Below the pieces are notes generated by a model, which was given only the letters and a program-made list of their open reading frames with translations, had not been told where the DNA came from and made no database searches. Of a stretch of 64,000 bases of DNA, positions 17,213 to 27,134 are shown piece after piece. The translations under genes were made by a program, and so were the position numbers. Numbering within the stretch: the stretch's first letter is position 1; every line of letters starts with the position of its first letter. Where the stretch lies: assembly GCF_900130075.1 (NCBI RefSeq), contig NZ_LT671418.1, positions 62,001 through 126,000 on the forward strand. The letters run 5' to 3'. The DNA is from Herminiimonas arsenitoxidans. Lineage in GTDB: Bacteria; Pseudomonadota; Gammaproteobacteria; Burkholderiales; Burkholderiaceae_D.

Positions 17213-17629
17213 GTGATCCCTGATATGCAATCGCCTTCATTTGTTATTCGAGAAGAATGTCCGCCCGGCGCTTGTAGCTGTGCGCGGGATGACTTATTGA
17301 ATGATCCTGCCGGCGATTTACGCATATTGCAACTGACGAAGTTGCAAGAGAAGAAACTCATCGAGCGGATTGAAGCTATTTCCAGTTATGCGGATTTGAA
17401 GCATATGGAAGAGCGTATGTACGCGCAGCTAGGCATCGTACTGAACATTACGCCAGGCTTGAATGAAGTAAAGACGGTGCGTGGTTTGCAGATTGAAGTG
17501 GTAGAGCGCCCGGGACTTTGTCGGAAGACCAAGCAATCGATTCCGGCAGCGATTCGTAAATGTCTTGAGAAAAATCCAGAGATTACCTACGCAATTCTGG
17601 ATACCTACGGTTTGTTTGGGCAGGATTAA
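17213..17629 (+). CDS. Conserved protein of unknown function
   Basis: A protein of 138 residues from a GTG at 17213, or 134 from the ATG at 17225; neither has a strong ribosome site. An N-terminal cysteine cluster (CPPGACSC) is followed by a helical part (LTKLQEKKLIERIEAI) and a mixed C-terminus with VRGLQIEVVERPGLCRKTKQ. I do not recognise the family. The cysteines could bind a metal. It ends immediately beside the convergent sixA gene, with no base between the two stop codons. Confidence 0.7.
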   Translation: MIPDMQSPSFVIREECPPGACSCARDDLLNDPAGDLRILQLTKLQEKKLIERIEAISSYADLKHMEERMYAQLGIVLNITPGLNEVKTVRGLQIEVVERPGLCRKTKQSIPAAIRKCLEKNPEITYAILDTYGLFGQD

Positions 17630-18088
17630 TTACTTTGCCAATAAGTCCGGCGCCATCACAGCACGGACATAATTGCCGGCGATCTCGCTGCGCTCACGTT
17701 GCACTATCCACCAGACATTTCCTTTGCGTATCGTCCAGTCTTGCGCTGTGCCAGTGAGCAAGGTGGAGGCAACTTGCCCCAACGTTGGTTGATGGCCGAT
17801 GATCAAGACGGGTTCGCGGCTATCTGGCCAGTGTGCTGCGGCCAGGATTTTTTCTACGTTTGATTCGGGCGACAAATCGTCAACGATCTTGAATTTACGC
17901 CCCAATGCTTCGGCTGTTTGTACGGTGCGTGTAGCCGGACTGACGAGAATTTTGCAGCTATTAGGCAGATTGTGATCCAGCCATTCGGCCATCTTCCACG
18001 CTTGCTTATGGCCTTTTGCCGTCAATGCGCGGCCCTCATCGGGTTCGCCCATCTCCGCTTCTGCATGACGCCACAAGATCAATTCCAT
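17630..18088 (-). CDS. sixA: SixA-like phosphohistidine phosphatase
   Basis: A 152-residue histidine phosphatase of the short SixA type. The RHAEA motif with catalytic His8 is at the N-terminus, SPATRTVQTAE holds the second conserved Arg, and IIGHQPTLG the second His. SixA removes phosphate from phosphohistidine, for instance on HPt or phosphotransferase proteins. It starts 4 bp after the ppk stop, and its GGAG site overlaps the ppk stop region, so the two form one Pho-controlled operon. Confidence 0.9.
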   Translation of the reverse strand: MELILWRHAEAEMGEPDEGRALTAKGHKQAWKMAEWLDHNLPNSCKILVSPATRTVQTAEALGRKFKIVDDLSPESNVEKILAAAHWPDSREPVLIIGHQPTLGQVASTLLTGTAQDWTIRKGNVWWIVQRERSEIAGNYVRAVMAPDLLAK

Positions 18089-18092
18089 TTTT

Positions 18093-20210
18093 TTACTCCA
18101 CAGGATTACCCAGGACTTGCATCAAATGTTGCTGCGCGCTGAATGCGCCAGATTTTCCGCGGGGCTTACGTTTTTGATAGATGCCGTTGGAATCTAGTTC
18201 CCAGGAGTTGAGATTATCTTTGAGGTAAGGATTCAAACCTTCTTCGATCACACGTTTTTTCAATGCTGGATCGATTATCGGAAAGGCAACTTCTATGCGT
18301 CGGAACAGGTTACGGTTCATCCAGTCGGCGCTAGACAGATAAACATCGTGTGCCAGATCGTTGCGGAAGTAGTAAATGCGGCTGTGTTCCAGAAAGCGTC
18401 CGACGATGGAGCGCACGCGGATGTTGTCCGATAAACCGGGAACACCAGGGCGCAATGCGCAGGCACCGCGCACGATCAGGTCGATCTTTACACCGTCAGC
18501 AGAGGCTGCGTACAAGGCGCGTATCACTGATTCATCCAGCAAGGCATTCATCTTGGCGATAATGCGGCCGGGGCGACCGGCTTTGGCAATCTTTGCTTCA
18601 TTGCGTATGGCGCGGATGAATTCCTTTTGCAAGGCGAAAGGCGCCAGCCATAGATGGTTCAGAGTTTTTGGTTTTGTCAGGCTGGTCAGATGTATGAAGA
18701 CTTCATTGACTTCAGTAGCGATGGCTGGATTGGCCGTCAGCAAGCCGAAGTCGGTGTAGAACTTGGTCGTGCTCGGGTGGTAGTTGCCAGTGCCTAGATG
18801 CGCGTAATAGCGCAATGCGCCACCTTCACGGCGGATCACGAGCGCCAGTTTGGCATGTGTCTTCAAGCCAACTACACCGTAGACGACTTGTGCGCCAGCG
18901 CGTTCCAGCCTGTCAGCCCAGTTGATATTGGCTTCTTCGTCAAAGCGCGCCATCAACTCAACAATGACAGTCACTTCCTTGCCGCGCTGTGCTGCGGTGA
19001 TCAGCGATTCCATCAAGTCGGAATTCATGCCGGTGCGGTAAATCGTTTGCTTGATCGCGACTACATCCGGGTCCTGCGCCGCGCTGCGTATGAAGTCGAG
19101 CACAGGTTGGAAGGATTGAAATGGATGATGCAACAAGACGTCGTGCTTGCTGATGACGGCAAACAAATCGGTATTCGACAGTTTGGCCGGATACATCGGC
19201 GAGTAGGGCGGAAAGCGCAGTTCCGGCTTGGTCACGAGATCAATCAACTCGGACAGACGAACCATGTTGACCGGACCGTCTACGGCATACAGGCGGTTTT
19301 TATCGATGGAAAACTGTTCAAGCAGGAATTGCGACAGATGCGGCGGGCAGTTTTTGGCGACTTCCAGACGCACGGCGACACCGAAGTTGCGGCTTTGTAA
19401 TTCGCCTTGCAATGCTTGACGCAGATTTTTGACCTCTTCTTCATCCACCCACAGGTCACTATTACGTGTCACACGGAATTGTGAGTAGGCCAGCACTTCG
19501 CGTCCGGTGAATAGATCGCTGATATGCGCATGGATGATGGAAGACAAGAGGCAGAAGGAAACGCCGTTCTTCGATAATTCTGGTGGTAATTGAATCACGC
19601 GCGGTAATACACGCGGCGCTTTCAGGATGGCAATCGCGGTACCGCGGCCAAATGCATCCTTGCCGGACAGTTCGACAATGAAGTTCAAACTCTTGTTAAC
19701 GACTTGAGGGAAAGGATGCGCAGGATCCAGTCCGATAGGCGTCAGAAGCGGGCGTACTTCACGGTCAAAGTAGGCTTTTACCCAGGCACGTTGTGCTTCA
19801 TTGCGATCCTGGTCACGTAATAAATGGATACCTTGCTCTGCCAATTGCGGCAAAACGCTCTCATTTAAGACACGATACTGACGTTCGACGATTTGATGAC
19901 ATTCCGCGCCGGCGATGGCCAAGGCGGCGGAAAGTGCTGGCGGTTCGATGAATTCGCCATCTAAATGGTTGTTGGCAAGCAAGCTGGCGATGCGTACTTC
20001 AAACAGTTCATCCAGATTGTTACTGACTATACATAAGTATTTAAGGCGTTCCAGCAAAGGTACGGCAGGGTTCTCTGCCTGTGCCAGGACACGGCGATTA
20101 AAGGCCAACTGTGACAATTCACGGTTCAGGTATATGGCACTTTGTGACGGGATAGGTGCTGTGATGATGTCTGGCGCGACTCTCTTATGCATTTTCTTTA
20201 CTTTGGCCAT
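18093..20210 (-). CDS. ppk: Polyphosphate kinase 1
   Basis: A 705-residue Ppk1, making polyphosphate from ATP through a phosphohistidine. Visible blocks include LNRELSQLAFNRRVLAQA at the N-terminus, KQTIYRTGMNS, ELMARFDEEANI, and THAKLALVIRR, where HAK carries the active-site His; YYAHLGTGNYHPSTTKFYTD is also typical. The ATG at 20210 has a GAGG site 6 bp upstream, but the predicted transcript start falls at or next to that site, so the in-frame ATG at 20192 is an alternative. A Pho box lies just upstream. It is divergent from pstS and followed by sixA. Confidence 0.95.
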   Translation of the reverse strand: MAKVKKMHKRVAPDIITAPIPSQSAIYLNRELSQLAFNRRVLAQAENPAVPLLERLKYLCIVSNNLDELFEVRIASLLANNHLDGEFIEPPALSAALAIAGAECHQIVERQYRVLNESVLPQLAEQGIHLLRDQDRNEAQRAWVKAYFDREVRPLLTPIGLDPAHPFPQVVNKSLNFIVELSGKDAFGRGTAIAILKAPRVLPRVIQLPPELSKNGVSFCLLSSIIHAHISDLFTGREVLAYSQFRVTRNSDLWVDEEEVKNLRQALQGELQSRNFGVAVRLEVAKNCPPHLSQFLLEQFSIDKNRLYAVDGPVNMVRLSELIDLVTKPELRFPPYSPMYPAKLSNTDLFAVISKHDVLLHHPFQSFQPVLDFIRSAAQDPDVVAIKQTIYRTGMNSDLMESLITAAQRGKEVTVIVELMARFDEEANINWADRLERAGAQVVYGVVGLKTHAKLALVIRREGGALRYYAHLGTGNYHPSTTKFYTDFGLLTANPAIATEVNEVFIHLTSLTKPKTLNHLWLAPFALQKEFIRAIRNEAKIAKAGRPGRIIAKMNALLDESVIRALYAASADGVKIDLIVRGACALRPGVPGLSDNIRVRSIVGRFLEHSRIYYFRNDLAHDVYLSSADWMNRNLFRRIEVAFPIIDPALKKRVIEEGLNPYLKDNLNSWELDSNGIYQKRKPRGKSGAFSAQQHLMQVLGNPVE

Positions 20211-20224
20211 TGGTAACCTCGCCG

Positions 20225-20258
20225 AGTGTAGTGACCCATTATGACAACTTAATGACAG
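20225..20258 (-). promoter_or_regulatory. Pho box and -10 of ppk
   Basis: On the minus strand CTGTCAT (20258-20252) and TTGTCAT (20247-20241) are 11 bp apart, and TACACT (20230-20225) begins exactly 10 bp after the second unit. The -10 ends 14 bp before the ppk start codon, which would give a leader of only about 8 nt. Confidence 0.82.
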
Positions 20259-20299
20259 GGTTTTTTGCTCAAAATCAAGTTTATGACATGATTTTTTAG

Positions 20300-20333
20300 A
20301 AGTCATAAAGCTGTCATAATTGTTCGCTAGAGT
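20300..20333 (+). promoter_or_regulatory. Pho box and -10 of pstS
   Basis: AAGTCAT (20300-20306) and CTGTCAT (20311-20317) are 11 bp apart. TAGAGT (20328-20333) follows after exactly 10 bp and serves as a plausible -10, 37 bp before the pstS start. It is divergent from the ppk Pho box. Confidence 0.82.
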
Positions 20334-20370
20334 TCGCACTGTCTTATTTAGTTAACCCTAAGGAGCAGAT

Positions 20371-21414
20371 ATGCGATTGAATCAATTTGTCAAAACCGCC
20401 GTGGTAGCTGCAGGTGCAGCAGTGGCGTTCTCTTCCGCAGTAGCAGCTGATATTACAGGTGCTGGTGCGACATTCCCTTACCCTATCTATTCGAAATGGG
20501 CTGAGTCCTATAAAGCTGCAACCGGCAATGGCTTGAACTATCAATCCATCGGCTCCGGCGGCGGCATCAAGCAAATCAAGGCAAAAACTGTTGATTTCGG
20601 CGCATCTGACATGCCGCTGAAAGAAGAAGAGTTGGAAGCAGAAGGCTTGATCCAGTTCCCAGCGATCATGGGCGGCGTAGTACCTATCGTTAATCTGGAC
20701 GGTATCACACCAGGTCAACTGAAAATGACGCCAGAAGTATTGGCTAACATCTACCTCGGCAAAATCACCAAATGGAACGATGCACGTATTACTGCATTGA
20801 ACCCAGGTGCAAAACTGACAGATTCCGATATTACCGTTGTTCACCGTTCAGACGGCTCGGGCACCACATTCCTGTGGACCGACTTCCTGTCGAAAACCAA
20901 TGCAGACTTCAAAACAGAAGTTGGTTCGGGTACAGCAGTTAAATGGCCAGCAGGCGTAGGCGGCAAAGGTAACGAAGGCGTTGCAGCTAACGTACAACGT
21001 ATCAAAGGTTCGATCGGCTATGTTGAATATGCATACGCTAAAAAGAACAAAATGTCGCACACCCAGTTGAAAAACCGTGATGGCCAATTCGTGCAACCTG
21101 ACGATGAAACCTTCAAGGCAGCAGCTGCCGGCGCTGACTGGGCAAAAACCCCAGGCATGGCTGTCATCCTGACCAACCAAACTGGTAAATCGAGCTGGCC
21201 TATCACTGGCGCATCGTTCATCCTCTTGCACAAATCGCAAGCGTCGGCTGAGCGCGCTAAAGAAGTCTTGAAATTCTTTGACTGGTCCTACAAAAACGGC
21301 GGCTCAATGGCTTCCGAGCTGGACTATGTTGCAATGCCTGCACCAGTTGTGAAATTGGTTCAGGACGCTTGGAAAGCAAATGTTAAAGATGCTTCCGGCA
21401 AGGCTATTTGGTAA
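20371..21414 (+). CDS. pstS: Phosphate-binding periplasmic protein PstS
   Basis: A 347-residue high-affinity phosphate receptor of the Pst ABC importer. A signal peptide precedes ADITGAGATFPYPIYSKW; the cut is likely after AVAA. Phosphate-site blocks are visible: GAGATFPYP, SIGSGGGIKQI, DFGASDMPL and RSDGSGTTF. AAGGAG lies 8 bp before the ATG. It heads the pst operon behind a Pho box, and a stable hairpin after its stop may keep PstS output above that of the membrane subunits. Confidence 0.97.
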   Translation: MRLNQFVKTAVVAAGAAVAFSSAVAADITGAGATFPYPIYSKWAESYKAATGNGLNYQSIGSGGGIKQIKAKTVDFGASDMPLKEEELEAEGLIQFPAIMGGVVPIVNLDGITPGQLKMTPEVLANIYLGKITKWNDARITALNPGAKLTDSDITVVHRSDGSGTTFLWTDFLSKTNADFKTEVGSGTAVKWPAGVGGKGNEGVAANVQRIKGSIGYVEYAYAKKNKMSHTQLKNRDGQFVQPDDETFKAAAAGADWAKTPGMAVILTNQTGKSSWPITGASFILLHKSQASAERAKEVLKFFDWSYKNGGSMASELDYVAMPAPVVKLVQDAWKANVKDASGKAIW

Positions 21415-21452
21415 GAGCTGATTTAATCGTAGATTCAGTCGCTATTTAACTA

Positions 21453-21497
21453 AGGACTGTCTCAGTCACACATCGCGAGATGCGCTGAGGCAGTCCT
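21453..21497 (+). other. Stable hairpin between pstS and pstC
   Basis: AGGACTGTCTCAG (21453-21465) pairs with CTGAGGCAGTCCT (21485-21497), 13 pairs including one G-U, and the loop contains a small inner stem (CATC / GATG). No U-run follows, so read-through is expected. It probably acts as a partial terminator or as 3'-end protection of the pstS message. Confidence 0.7.
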
Positions 21498-21515
21498 GCT
21501 TAAAACCAAATAATT

Positions 21516-22544
21516 ATGAGCGCAAGTTTTAATACTATCCCTGCCCACGCAATGAATCTTGATAAAGACAATAGTGACGGCGGTATATTCAGCAAAGCGC
21601 TGATGGCCACGATGCGTAAGCAGCGGCTACAGGACTTTCTATTTCATAAAATCACGTTCATCTTCGCGTTGAGCGTTTTGTTCGTTTTGCTCGGCATCAT
21701 TGCATCATTGATGATCGGTGCCTGGCCTGCATTTAAAGAATTCGGTTTACCCTTTATCACCAGCGTTGAGTGGGATCCAGTCAACGATAAATATGGTGCG
21801 GCAATTGCCATCGTCGGTACTTTGGTTACCTCCTTCATCGCCTTGTTGATCGCTTTCCCGATCAGCTTTGGCATCGCTTTATTCCTCACTGAAATTTGCC
21901 CGGCATGGTTGAAGCGGCCACTGGGTACGGCAGTTGAATTGCTGGCCGGTGTGCCTAGCATCATCTACGGTATGTGGGGCTTGTTCGTATTTGCACCTTT
22001 GTTCTCGGATTACATACAGCCTGCATTGGCAAATACCTTGGGCCACATTCCAGTCATCGGCCAATTGTTCAAAGGCCCGATGATGGGCATTGGTATTTTG
22101 GCTGCCGGCATCATCCTGGCGATCATGATCATTCCATTCATCGCTTCTGTGATGCGTGATGTATTTGAAATCGTACCGCCGGTTCTGAAAGAATCGGCCT
22201 ATGCGCTTGGTTGCACCAAATGGGAAGTCGTACGCAAGGTGGTCTTACCTTACACACGTATCGGCGTGGTTGGCGGCGTGATGCTCGGCTTGGGTCGTGC
22301 TCTGGGTGAAACGATGGCGATTACCTTCGTGATCGGTAATGCACACAAACTCTCATGGTCGCTGTTCTCCGCCGGTAACAGTATCGCGTCGACGCTGGCG
22401 AATGAATTCGCAGAAGCTGAAACAACCTTGCACGTATCGTCGCTGTTTGCTCTCGGCTTGATTCTGTTCGCGATTACTTTCCTCGTTCTGTCGGCTGCGA
22501 AGATCATGTTGATGGGTATGTCCCGCAAGGAAGGTGCTAAATGA
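21516..22544 (+). CDS. pstC: Phosphate ABC transporter permease PstC
   Basis: A 342-residue inner-membrane subunit with about six hydrophobic segments. The ABC-coupling loop appears as [20 protein letters not shown]. It forms the channel with PstA. An N-terminal soluble part of about 45 residues precedes the first helix, common for PstC. The last codons overlap the pstA start (ATGA). Confidence 0.96.
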   Translation: MSASFNTIPAHAMNLDKDNSDGGIFSKALMATMRKQRLQDFLFHKITFIFALSVLFVLLGIIASLMIGAWPAFKEFGLPFITSVEWDPVNDKYGAAIAIVGTLVTSFIALLIAFPISFGIALFLTEICPAWLKRPLGTAVELLAGVPSIIYGMWGLFVFAPLFSDYIQPALANTLGHIPVIGQLFKGPMMGIGILAAGIILAIMIIPFIASVMRDVFEIVPPVLKESAYALGCTKWEVVRKVVLPYTRIGVVGGVMLGLGRALGETMAITFVIGNAHKLSWSLFSAGNSIASTLANEFAEAETTLHVSSLFALGLILFAITFLVLSAAKIMLMGMSRKEGAK

Positions 22545-23401
22545 AAACCGAAGCAATGAACCCTGTTTATAGAAAACGCCTGTTTATTCATCGCGTCGGT
22601 ATCGCGCTGTCGTTCCTGGCAATGATGCTGGGCTTGTTCTTCCTGATGTGGATTTTGTTCACACTGGTGACCAAAGGCATAGGCGCGATCAATCTGGCAA
22701 TCTTTACGCAAACTACACCGGCACCTGGTAGCGAAGGTGGTGGTTTGATGAATGCGATCGTCGGTAGCTTGCTGATGGTGGGCGCTGCAGTCTTCATCAG
22801 CACACCTATCGGTATTCTGGCCGGCATCTATCTGGCTGAATACGGTGAAGTCAGCTGGTTTGCCAAGATCACGCGCTTTGTGACCGACATCATGTTGTCG
22901 GCACCATCGATCGTGATCGGCTTGTTCATCTACGCAATCTATGTGGCGAACGTTAAACACTTTTCTGGTTGGGCAGGTAGCTTTGCGATTTCATTGATTG
23001 CGATTCCTGTGGTGGTGCGTACGACTGACAATATGCTCAATCTGGTACCAACCAGCTTGCGCGAAGCGGCATTCGCACTCGGTGCACCGCGCTGGCGTGT
23101 TGCGACCTTCGTGCGTTTGCGCGCGGTCAAGGCTGGTGTGATTACCGGTGTCTTGCTGGCAGTAGCACGTATCTCCGGCGAAACGGCACCATTGTTGTTC
23201 ACTGCCTTGAACAATCAGTTCTACAGCTCCAACATGAACGCGCCTATGGCCAACTTGCCAGTGGTGATCTATCAGTTCGCGATGAGCCCGTATGACAACT
23301 GGCGCTCGCTGGCATGGGGCGGTGCATTGCTGATTACTTTCAGCGTACTTGCACTGAACATCTTGTCGCGCTCGATGTTCAACCAAAAAATCCATAATTG
23401 A
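22541..23401 (+). CDS. pstA: Phosphate ABC transporter permease PstA
   Basis: A 286-residue inner-membrane subunit. The coupling loop [18 protein letters not shown] is near residue 180, followed by [14 protein letters not shown], a PstA signature. It overlaps pstC by 4 bp and is followed by pstB after 19 bp. Confidence 0.96.
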   Translation: MKTEAMNPVYRKRLFIHRVGIALSFLAMMLGLFFLMWILFTLVTKGIGAINLAIFTQTTPAPGSEGGGLMNAIVGSLLMVGAAVFISTPIGILAGIYLAEYGEVSWFAKITRFVTDIMLSAPSIVIGLFIYAIYVANVKHFSGWAGSFAISLIAIPVVVRTTDNMLNLVPTSLREAAFALGAPRWRVATFVRLRAVKAGVITGVLLAVARISGETAPLLFTALNNQFYSSNMNAPMANLPVVIYQFAMSPYDNWRSLAWGGALLITFSVLALNILSRSMFNQKIHN

Positions 23402-23420
23402 ATTTATCCAAGCGAACGCT

Positions 23421-24206
23421 ATGACTACTCAAACGTCTGTGGACATGACAAATAAAAAAACACTCGAAATCGCCAATCTGAATTTCTTCTACGGCTCCTT
23501 TCAAGGTCTGAAGAATATCAATCTGGATATTCACGATAAAAAGGTAACGGCATTTATCGGCCCATCCGGCTGTGGTAAATCGACCTTGCTGCGTACCTTC
23601 AACCGTATGTATGACCTGTACCCAGGTCAACGTGCGGAAGGCAAGATCATGTACCACGGCAAAAACATCCTGGAGCCGGGACAAGACGTGAACATGTTAC
23701 GCGCTAAGGTCGGTATGGTGTTCCAGAAGCCAACTCCGTTCCCGATGTCGGTCTACGACAACATCGCCTTCGGCGTGCGTCTGTACGAAAACCTGCCGAA
23801 AGGCGAGATGGATGAGCGCGTCGAATGGGCTTTGAACAAGGCAGCGTTATGGACTGAAGTTAAAGACAAGCTCAACAAGAGTGGCCTGAGCCTGTCAGGT
23901 GGTCAGCAGCAGCGTTTGTGTATCGCCCGCGGTGTTGCGGTCAAACCTGATGTGTTGTTGCTAGATGAGCCAACCTCGGCGCTGGATCCGATCTCGACGG
24001 CCAAGATTGAAGAGTTGATCAGCGAATTGAAAGGTGATTACACCATCGCCATCGTGACGCACAATATGCAACAAGCGGCGCGTTGCTCTGATTACACCGC
24101 GTATATGTATTTGGGTGAATTGGTTGAATTCGGTGAGACCGATCAGATCTTCATGAACCCGAACAAGAAAGATACACAGGATTACATCACTGGTCGTTTC
24201 GGTTGA
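23421..24206 (+). CDS. pstB: Phosphate ABC transporter ATPase PstB
   Basis: A 261-residue ABC ATPase. Walker A is GPSGCGKST, the signature [13 protein letters not shown], and Walker [26 protein letters not shown] at the start and [17 protein letters not shown] near the end are PstB-specific. It powers phosphate uptake by PstCA and also takes part in signalling to PhoR through PhoU. Confidence 0.97.
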   Translation: MTTQTSVDMTNKKTLEIANLNFFYGSFQGLKNINLDIHDKKVTAFIGPSGCGKSTLLRTFNRMYDLYPGQRAEGKIMYHGKNILEPGQDVNMLRAKVGMVFQKPTPFPMSVYDNIAFGVRLYENLPKGEMDERVEWALNKAALWTEVKDKLNKSGLSLSGGQQQRLCIARGVAVKPDVLLLDEPTSALDPISTAKIEELISELKGDYTIAIVTHNMQQAARCSDYTAYMYLGELVEFGETDQIFMNPNKKDTQDYITGRFG

Positions 24207-24290
24207 TTTGATAAGAATAATTATTGCGCAAGCACCGTATACAACCCGCTACATACAAACATCTAACAGAATTCATTTAGGAGAAACCTG

Positions 24291-25001
24291 ATGCCAGGCG
24301 AACACTCTTCCAAGCAATACGATATGGACTTGGAGACCATCCGTTCCAAAGTATTGCTCATGGGCGGTCTTGTTGAAAGTCAGTTTCAAGACGCCATCTC
24401 GTGTTTTAGAACCGGCAATATCGCGCAAGCAGAACAAGTCATCAAGGCAGATGAGAACGTCAATAGTCTGGAAGTGTCCTTGGACGATACTTGCAGTCAT
24501 TTGATCGTCAAGCGCCAACCTGCTGCAAATGATTTGCGCACAGTGATGGCAACGATCAAGGTGATTACCGATCTGGAACGCGTCGGTGACGAAGCGACCA
24601 AAATTGCACGCGCGGCAAAGAACATTACTGAGCGCGGTGTGACGACCATCAACCATTACGAAACCATCCGTGTCATGGCGGTCAGCGCAGGTAATATGCT
24701 GCACGATGCCTTGGATGCATTTGCGCGTCTCGACGGTAAACAAGCGATCAAATTGATTGCGCAAGACGAAATAGTTGATCACGAATTCCGCTCCATCATG
24801 CGTACCCTGATTACCTTCATGATGGAAGATCCACGCACCATTTCTGGCGCACTGGATACATTGTGGGTAGCCAAGGCGATTGAACGCATCGGTGACCATG
24901 CAAAAAACATTGCTGAATACGTGATCTACATTGTCGAAGGCAAGGATATTCGCCATACTGATTACGCTGCTACGCAATTAGACGAACGCACCACTAACTG
25001 A
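24291..25001 (+). CDS. phoU: Phosphate-signalling regulator PhoU
   Basis: A 236-residue protein of two similar three-helix bundles. The metal-binding repeats appear as ERVGDEATKIARAA in the first half and ERIGDHAKNIAEYV in the second. PhoU links the Pst transporter to PhoR and keeps the Pho regulon off when phosphate is ample. AGGAGAAA lies before the ATG. The gene is 84 bp after pstB and 5 bp before phoB, so transport and signalling genes form one operon. Confidence 0.96.
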   Translation: MPGEHSSKQYDMDLETIRSKVLLMGGLVESQFQDAISCFRTGNIAQAEQVIKADENVNSLEVSLDDTCSHLIVKRQPAANDLRTVMATIKVITDLERVGDEATKIARAAKNITERGVTTINHYETIRVMAVSAGNMLHDALDAFARLDGKQAIKLIAQDEIVDHEFRSIMRTLITFMMEDPRTISGALDTLWVAKAIERIGDHAKNIAEYVIYIVEGKDIRHTDYAATQLDERTTN

Positions 25002-25006
25002 AGACC

Positions 25007-25696
25007 ATGGCTGCCGAAAAACCTACCATTTTGATTGTTGAAGATGAACCGCCGATTATCGAACTGGTGACATTTACTCTGAAAGGCGCTGGCTGGAATG
25101 TCGCCGCCGTTCAGACTGCCGGCGAAGCGTGGGACTACATTCAGCACCGCTTGCCACAATTGATTCTGCTCGACTGGATGTTGCCGGACCAAAGTGGCTT
25201 GCGCTTGTTGTCGCGTATTCGTGCGGATAGACAGTTCAATGAGCTGCCTATCATCATGCTGACGGCAAAAAGCATGGAAGAGGACAAGATTGCAGGCCTT
25301 GATAATGGTGCGGATGACTACGTTACCAAACCATTCTCACCACGCGAACTGACAGCACGCATCAATGCTTTGCTACGTCGGAAGACACCAGAGCATTCGC
25401 AAACCTTGATGACAGCAGGGAATATCAGCCTGGATCCGGTTAATTTCAGTGTCAGCATGAACGATGAAAAAATCGACATTGGCCATGCAGAATTCAAATT
25501 GCTGAAGTTTTTCCTCGCACATCCCGATCGCGTGTTTTCGCGCAGTCAATTGCTCGACAAGGTCTGGGGTGATCATGTGGTGATCGAAGAACGTACCGTC
25601 GATGTGCATGTGCTGCGCTTGCGCAAAGCCTTGAAAGATGCGGAGCACTTGATCAAAACGGTGCGTAGTGTAGGCTATATGCTCTCAGAAAAATAA
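25007..25696 (+). CDS. phoB: Phosphate response regulator PhoB
   Basis: A 229-residue OmpR/PhoB-type regulator. The receiver domain has the acidic pair in VEDEPP, the phospho-acceptor Asp56 in LLDWMLPDQSG and Lys in KPFSPREL. The C-terminal winged helix includes VWGDHVVIEERTVDVHVLRLRKAL. It would bind the three Pho boxes found at 13753, 20241 and 20300. Confidence 0.97.
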   Translation: MAAEKPTILIVEDEPPIIELVTFTLKGAGWNVAAVQTAGEAWDYIQHRLPQLILLDWMLPDQSGLRLLSRIRADRQFNELPIIMLTAKSMEEDKIAGLDNGADDYVTKPFSPRELTARINALLRRKTPEHSQTLMTAGNISLDPVNFSVSMNDEKIDIGHAEFKLLKFFLAHPDRVFSRSQLLDKVWGDHVVIEERTVDVHVLRLRKALKDAEHLIKTVRSVGYMLSEK

Positions 25697-25713
25697 GCCT
25701 AGCCAACCCGTCT

Positions 25714-27030
25714 ATGAATCCTCAGTTGTTGTTCTGGGTACCCGCAACCCTGCGTTTATCCATCATCTTGATATTCTCCGCCGTGGTCGGGTATTTCTTC
25801 GGCCCGATCGCCGGCCTTGTAACGGCGCTGGTTTTAGTGATCGCGCTGATCGTTATTCAACTCAACTATTTATATCTTTTGAGTGGTTGGCTCGACCATC
25901 CTGATAGCGAAAAGCTGCCGGATGGCTGGGGCGCATGGACAGATATTTTCTCGCGTTTGTATCGTCTGCGTCGCGACGATGAACGTAATCGTGCCGAATT
26001 GACTGAATGGCTGGCGCGCTTTCGTCAGGCGATGAGCTTGTTGCCGGATGGTGTCGTCATCATGGATGACGTGCTATTTCTAGAATGGTGCAATCCAGCG
26101 GCGGAAAAGCATTTGGGCCTGAATAACGGGCGTGACAAGGGTATGCGCGTCACCAACCTGATTCGTAACCCTGATTTTATCGATTACATCATTCTCGGTC
26201 GCTACGAACAACCGCTTACGCTCAGTGTTAAGGATCGTAAGTTGATCGTGCAGATCATTCCGTTTGAAAATCGTCGCCAGATTCTGGTCACACATGATGC
26301 AACGGAATCGGATCGTATTGAAATGATGCGCCGCGACTTTATCGCTAACGCTTCGCATGAATTGCGTACGCCGCTGACGGTGATCAACGGCTTCCTGGAA
26401 ATCGCGCAAGGTCAGCCAGATCTCGATCCTGGTGTCCGCATGTCGCATCTGAACCTGATGATAGAGCAGGGCAAGCGCATGCAGAATCTGGTCGAAGACA
26501 TGCTGACGCTGACGCGTTTGGAGTCTATCGATTACCCATTACGCCCTGAGCACGTCAATATTCCTAATTTGTTGCGCCAAATTCTGCAGGAAGCAGAAGC
26601 TTTATCTGGCGGGCGTCATGTCATTTCGCTAACTGTGGACGGTCCTGAGATTCAGGGCAGTACCGACGAGTTGCGTAGTGCATTCGGCAATCTTGTCTCG
26701 AATGCCGTGCGTTATACGCCGGAAGGCGGTCGTATTGATATCAAATGGCAGGATGCGGGTAGCGGACCGCAGTTTTCAGTCAAAGACAGCGGTATAGGCA
26801 TACGCGCCGAGCATATTGTCCGCCTGACTGAACGTTTCTACCGTGTGGACAAGAGTCGTTCACGTGAGACTCAGGGTACAGGTTTGGGGCTGGCAATTGT
26901 TAAGCATGTGCTGCTACGGCATGGTGCGGTGTTGGCGATTGAGTCGCAACCGGAGATGGGCAGTACATTCATTGTGAAATTCGATAAGAGTGTGGTTGAT
27001 AGTGAAATGACCAAGGAGTTAGTAAACTAG
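25714..27030 (+). CDS. phoR: Phosphate sensor histidine kinase PhoR
   Basis: A 438-residue membrane kinase. Two hydrophobic segments lie in the first 60 residues with almost no periplasmic loop, as in PhoR of E. coli. A PAS-like region (MSLLPDGVVIMDD) follows, then the H-box NASHELRTPLTVING with His215, and the ATPase part with NLVSNAVRYTPEGG, DSGIGI and GTGLGLAIVKHV. It phosphorylates PhoB when phosphate is low. It is the last gene of the pst-pho run. Confidence 0.97.
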   Translation: MNPQLLFWVPATLRLSIILIFSAVVGYFFGPIAGLVTALVLVIALIVIQLNYLYLLSGWLDHPDSEKLPDGWGAWTDIFSRLYRLRRDDERNRAELTEWLARFRQAMSLLPDGVVIMDDVLFLEWCNPAAEKHLGLNNGRDKGMRVTNLIRNPDFIDYIILGRYEQPLTLSVKDRKLIVQIIPFENRRQILVTHDATESDRIEMMRRDFIANASHELRTPLTVINGFLEIAQGQPDLDPGVRMSHLNLMIEQGKRMQNLVEDMLTLTRLESIDYPLRPEHVNIPNLLRQILQEAEALSGGRHVISLTVDGPEIQGSTDELRSAFGNLVSNAVRYTPEGGRIDIKWQDAGSGPQFSVKDSGIGIRAEHIVRLTERFYRVDKSRSRETQGTGLGLAIVKHVLLRHGAVLAIESQPEMGSTFIVKFDKSVVDSEMTKELVN

Positions 27031-27134
27031 GGTAATTGTTCAAAAAACTTAATCTCGATCTCTGAGTCTCAGTTTGCCTGCATAACGGCATTTGATTAAT
27101 TCTTTTGCAATGCGGTAAAAATGGCTTATCAATC

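Noticed and set aside
18798..19400. A 200-residue open frame antiparallel to ppk
   Set aside because: It lies fully inside the conserved ppk gene, lacks a ribosome site and resembles no family.
20344..20844. Minus-strand frame across the pstS promoter and 5' end
   Set aside because: It would run through the Pho box and pstS; the sequence is Cys-rich and unlike a real protein.
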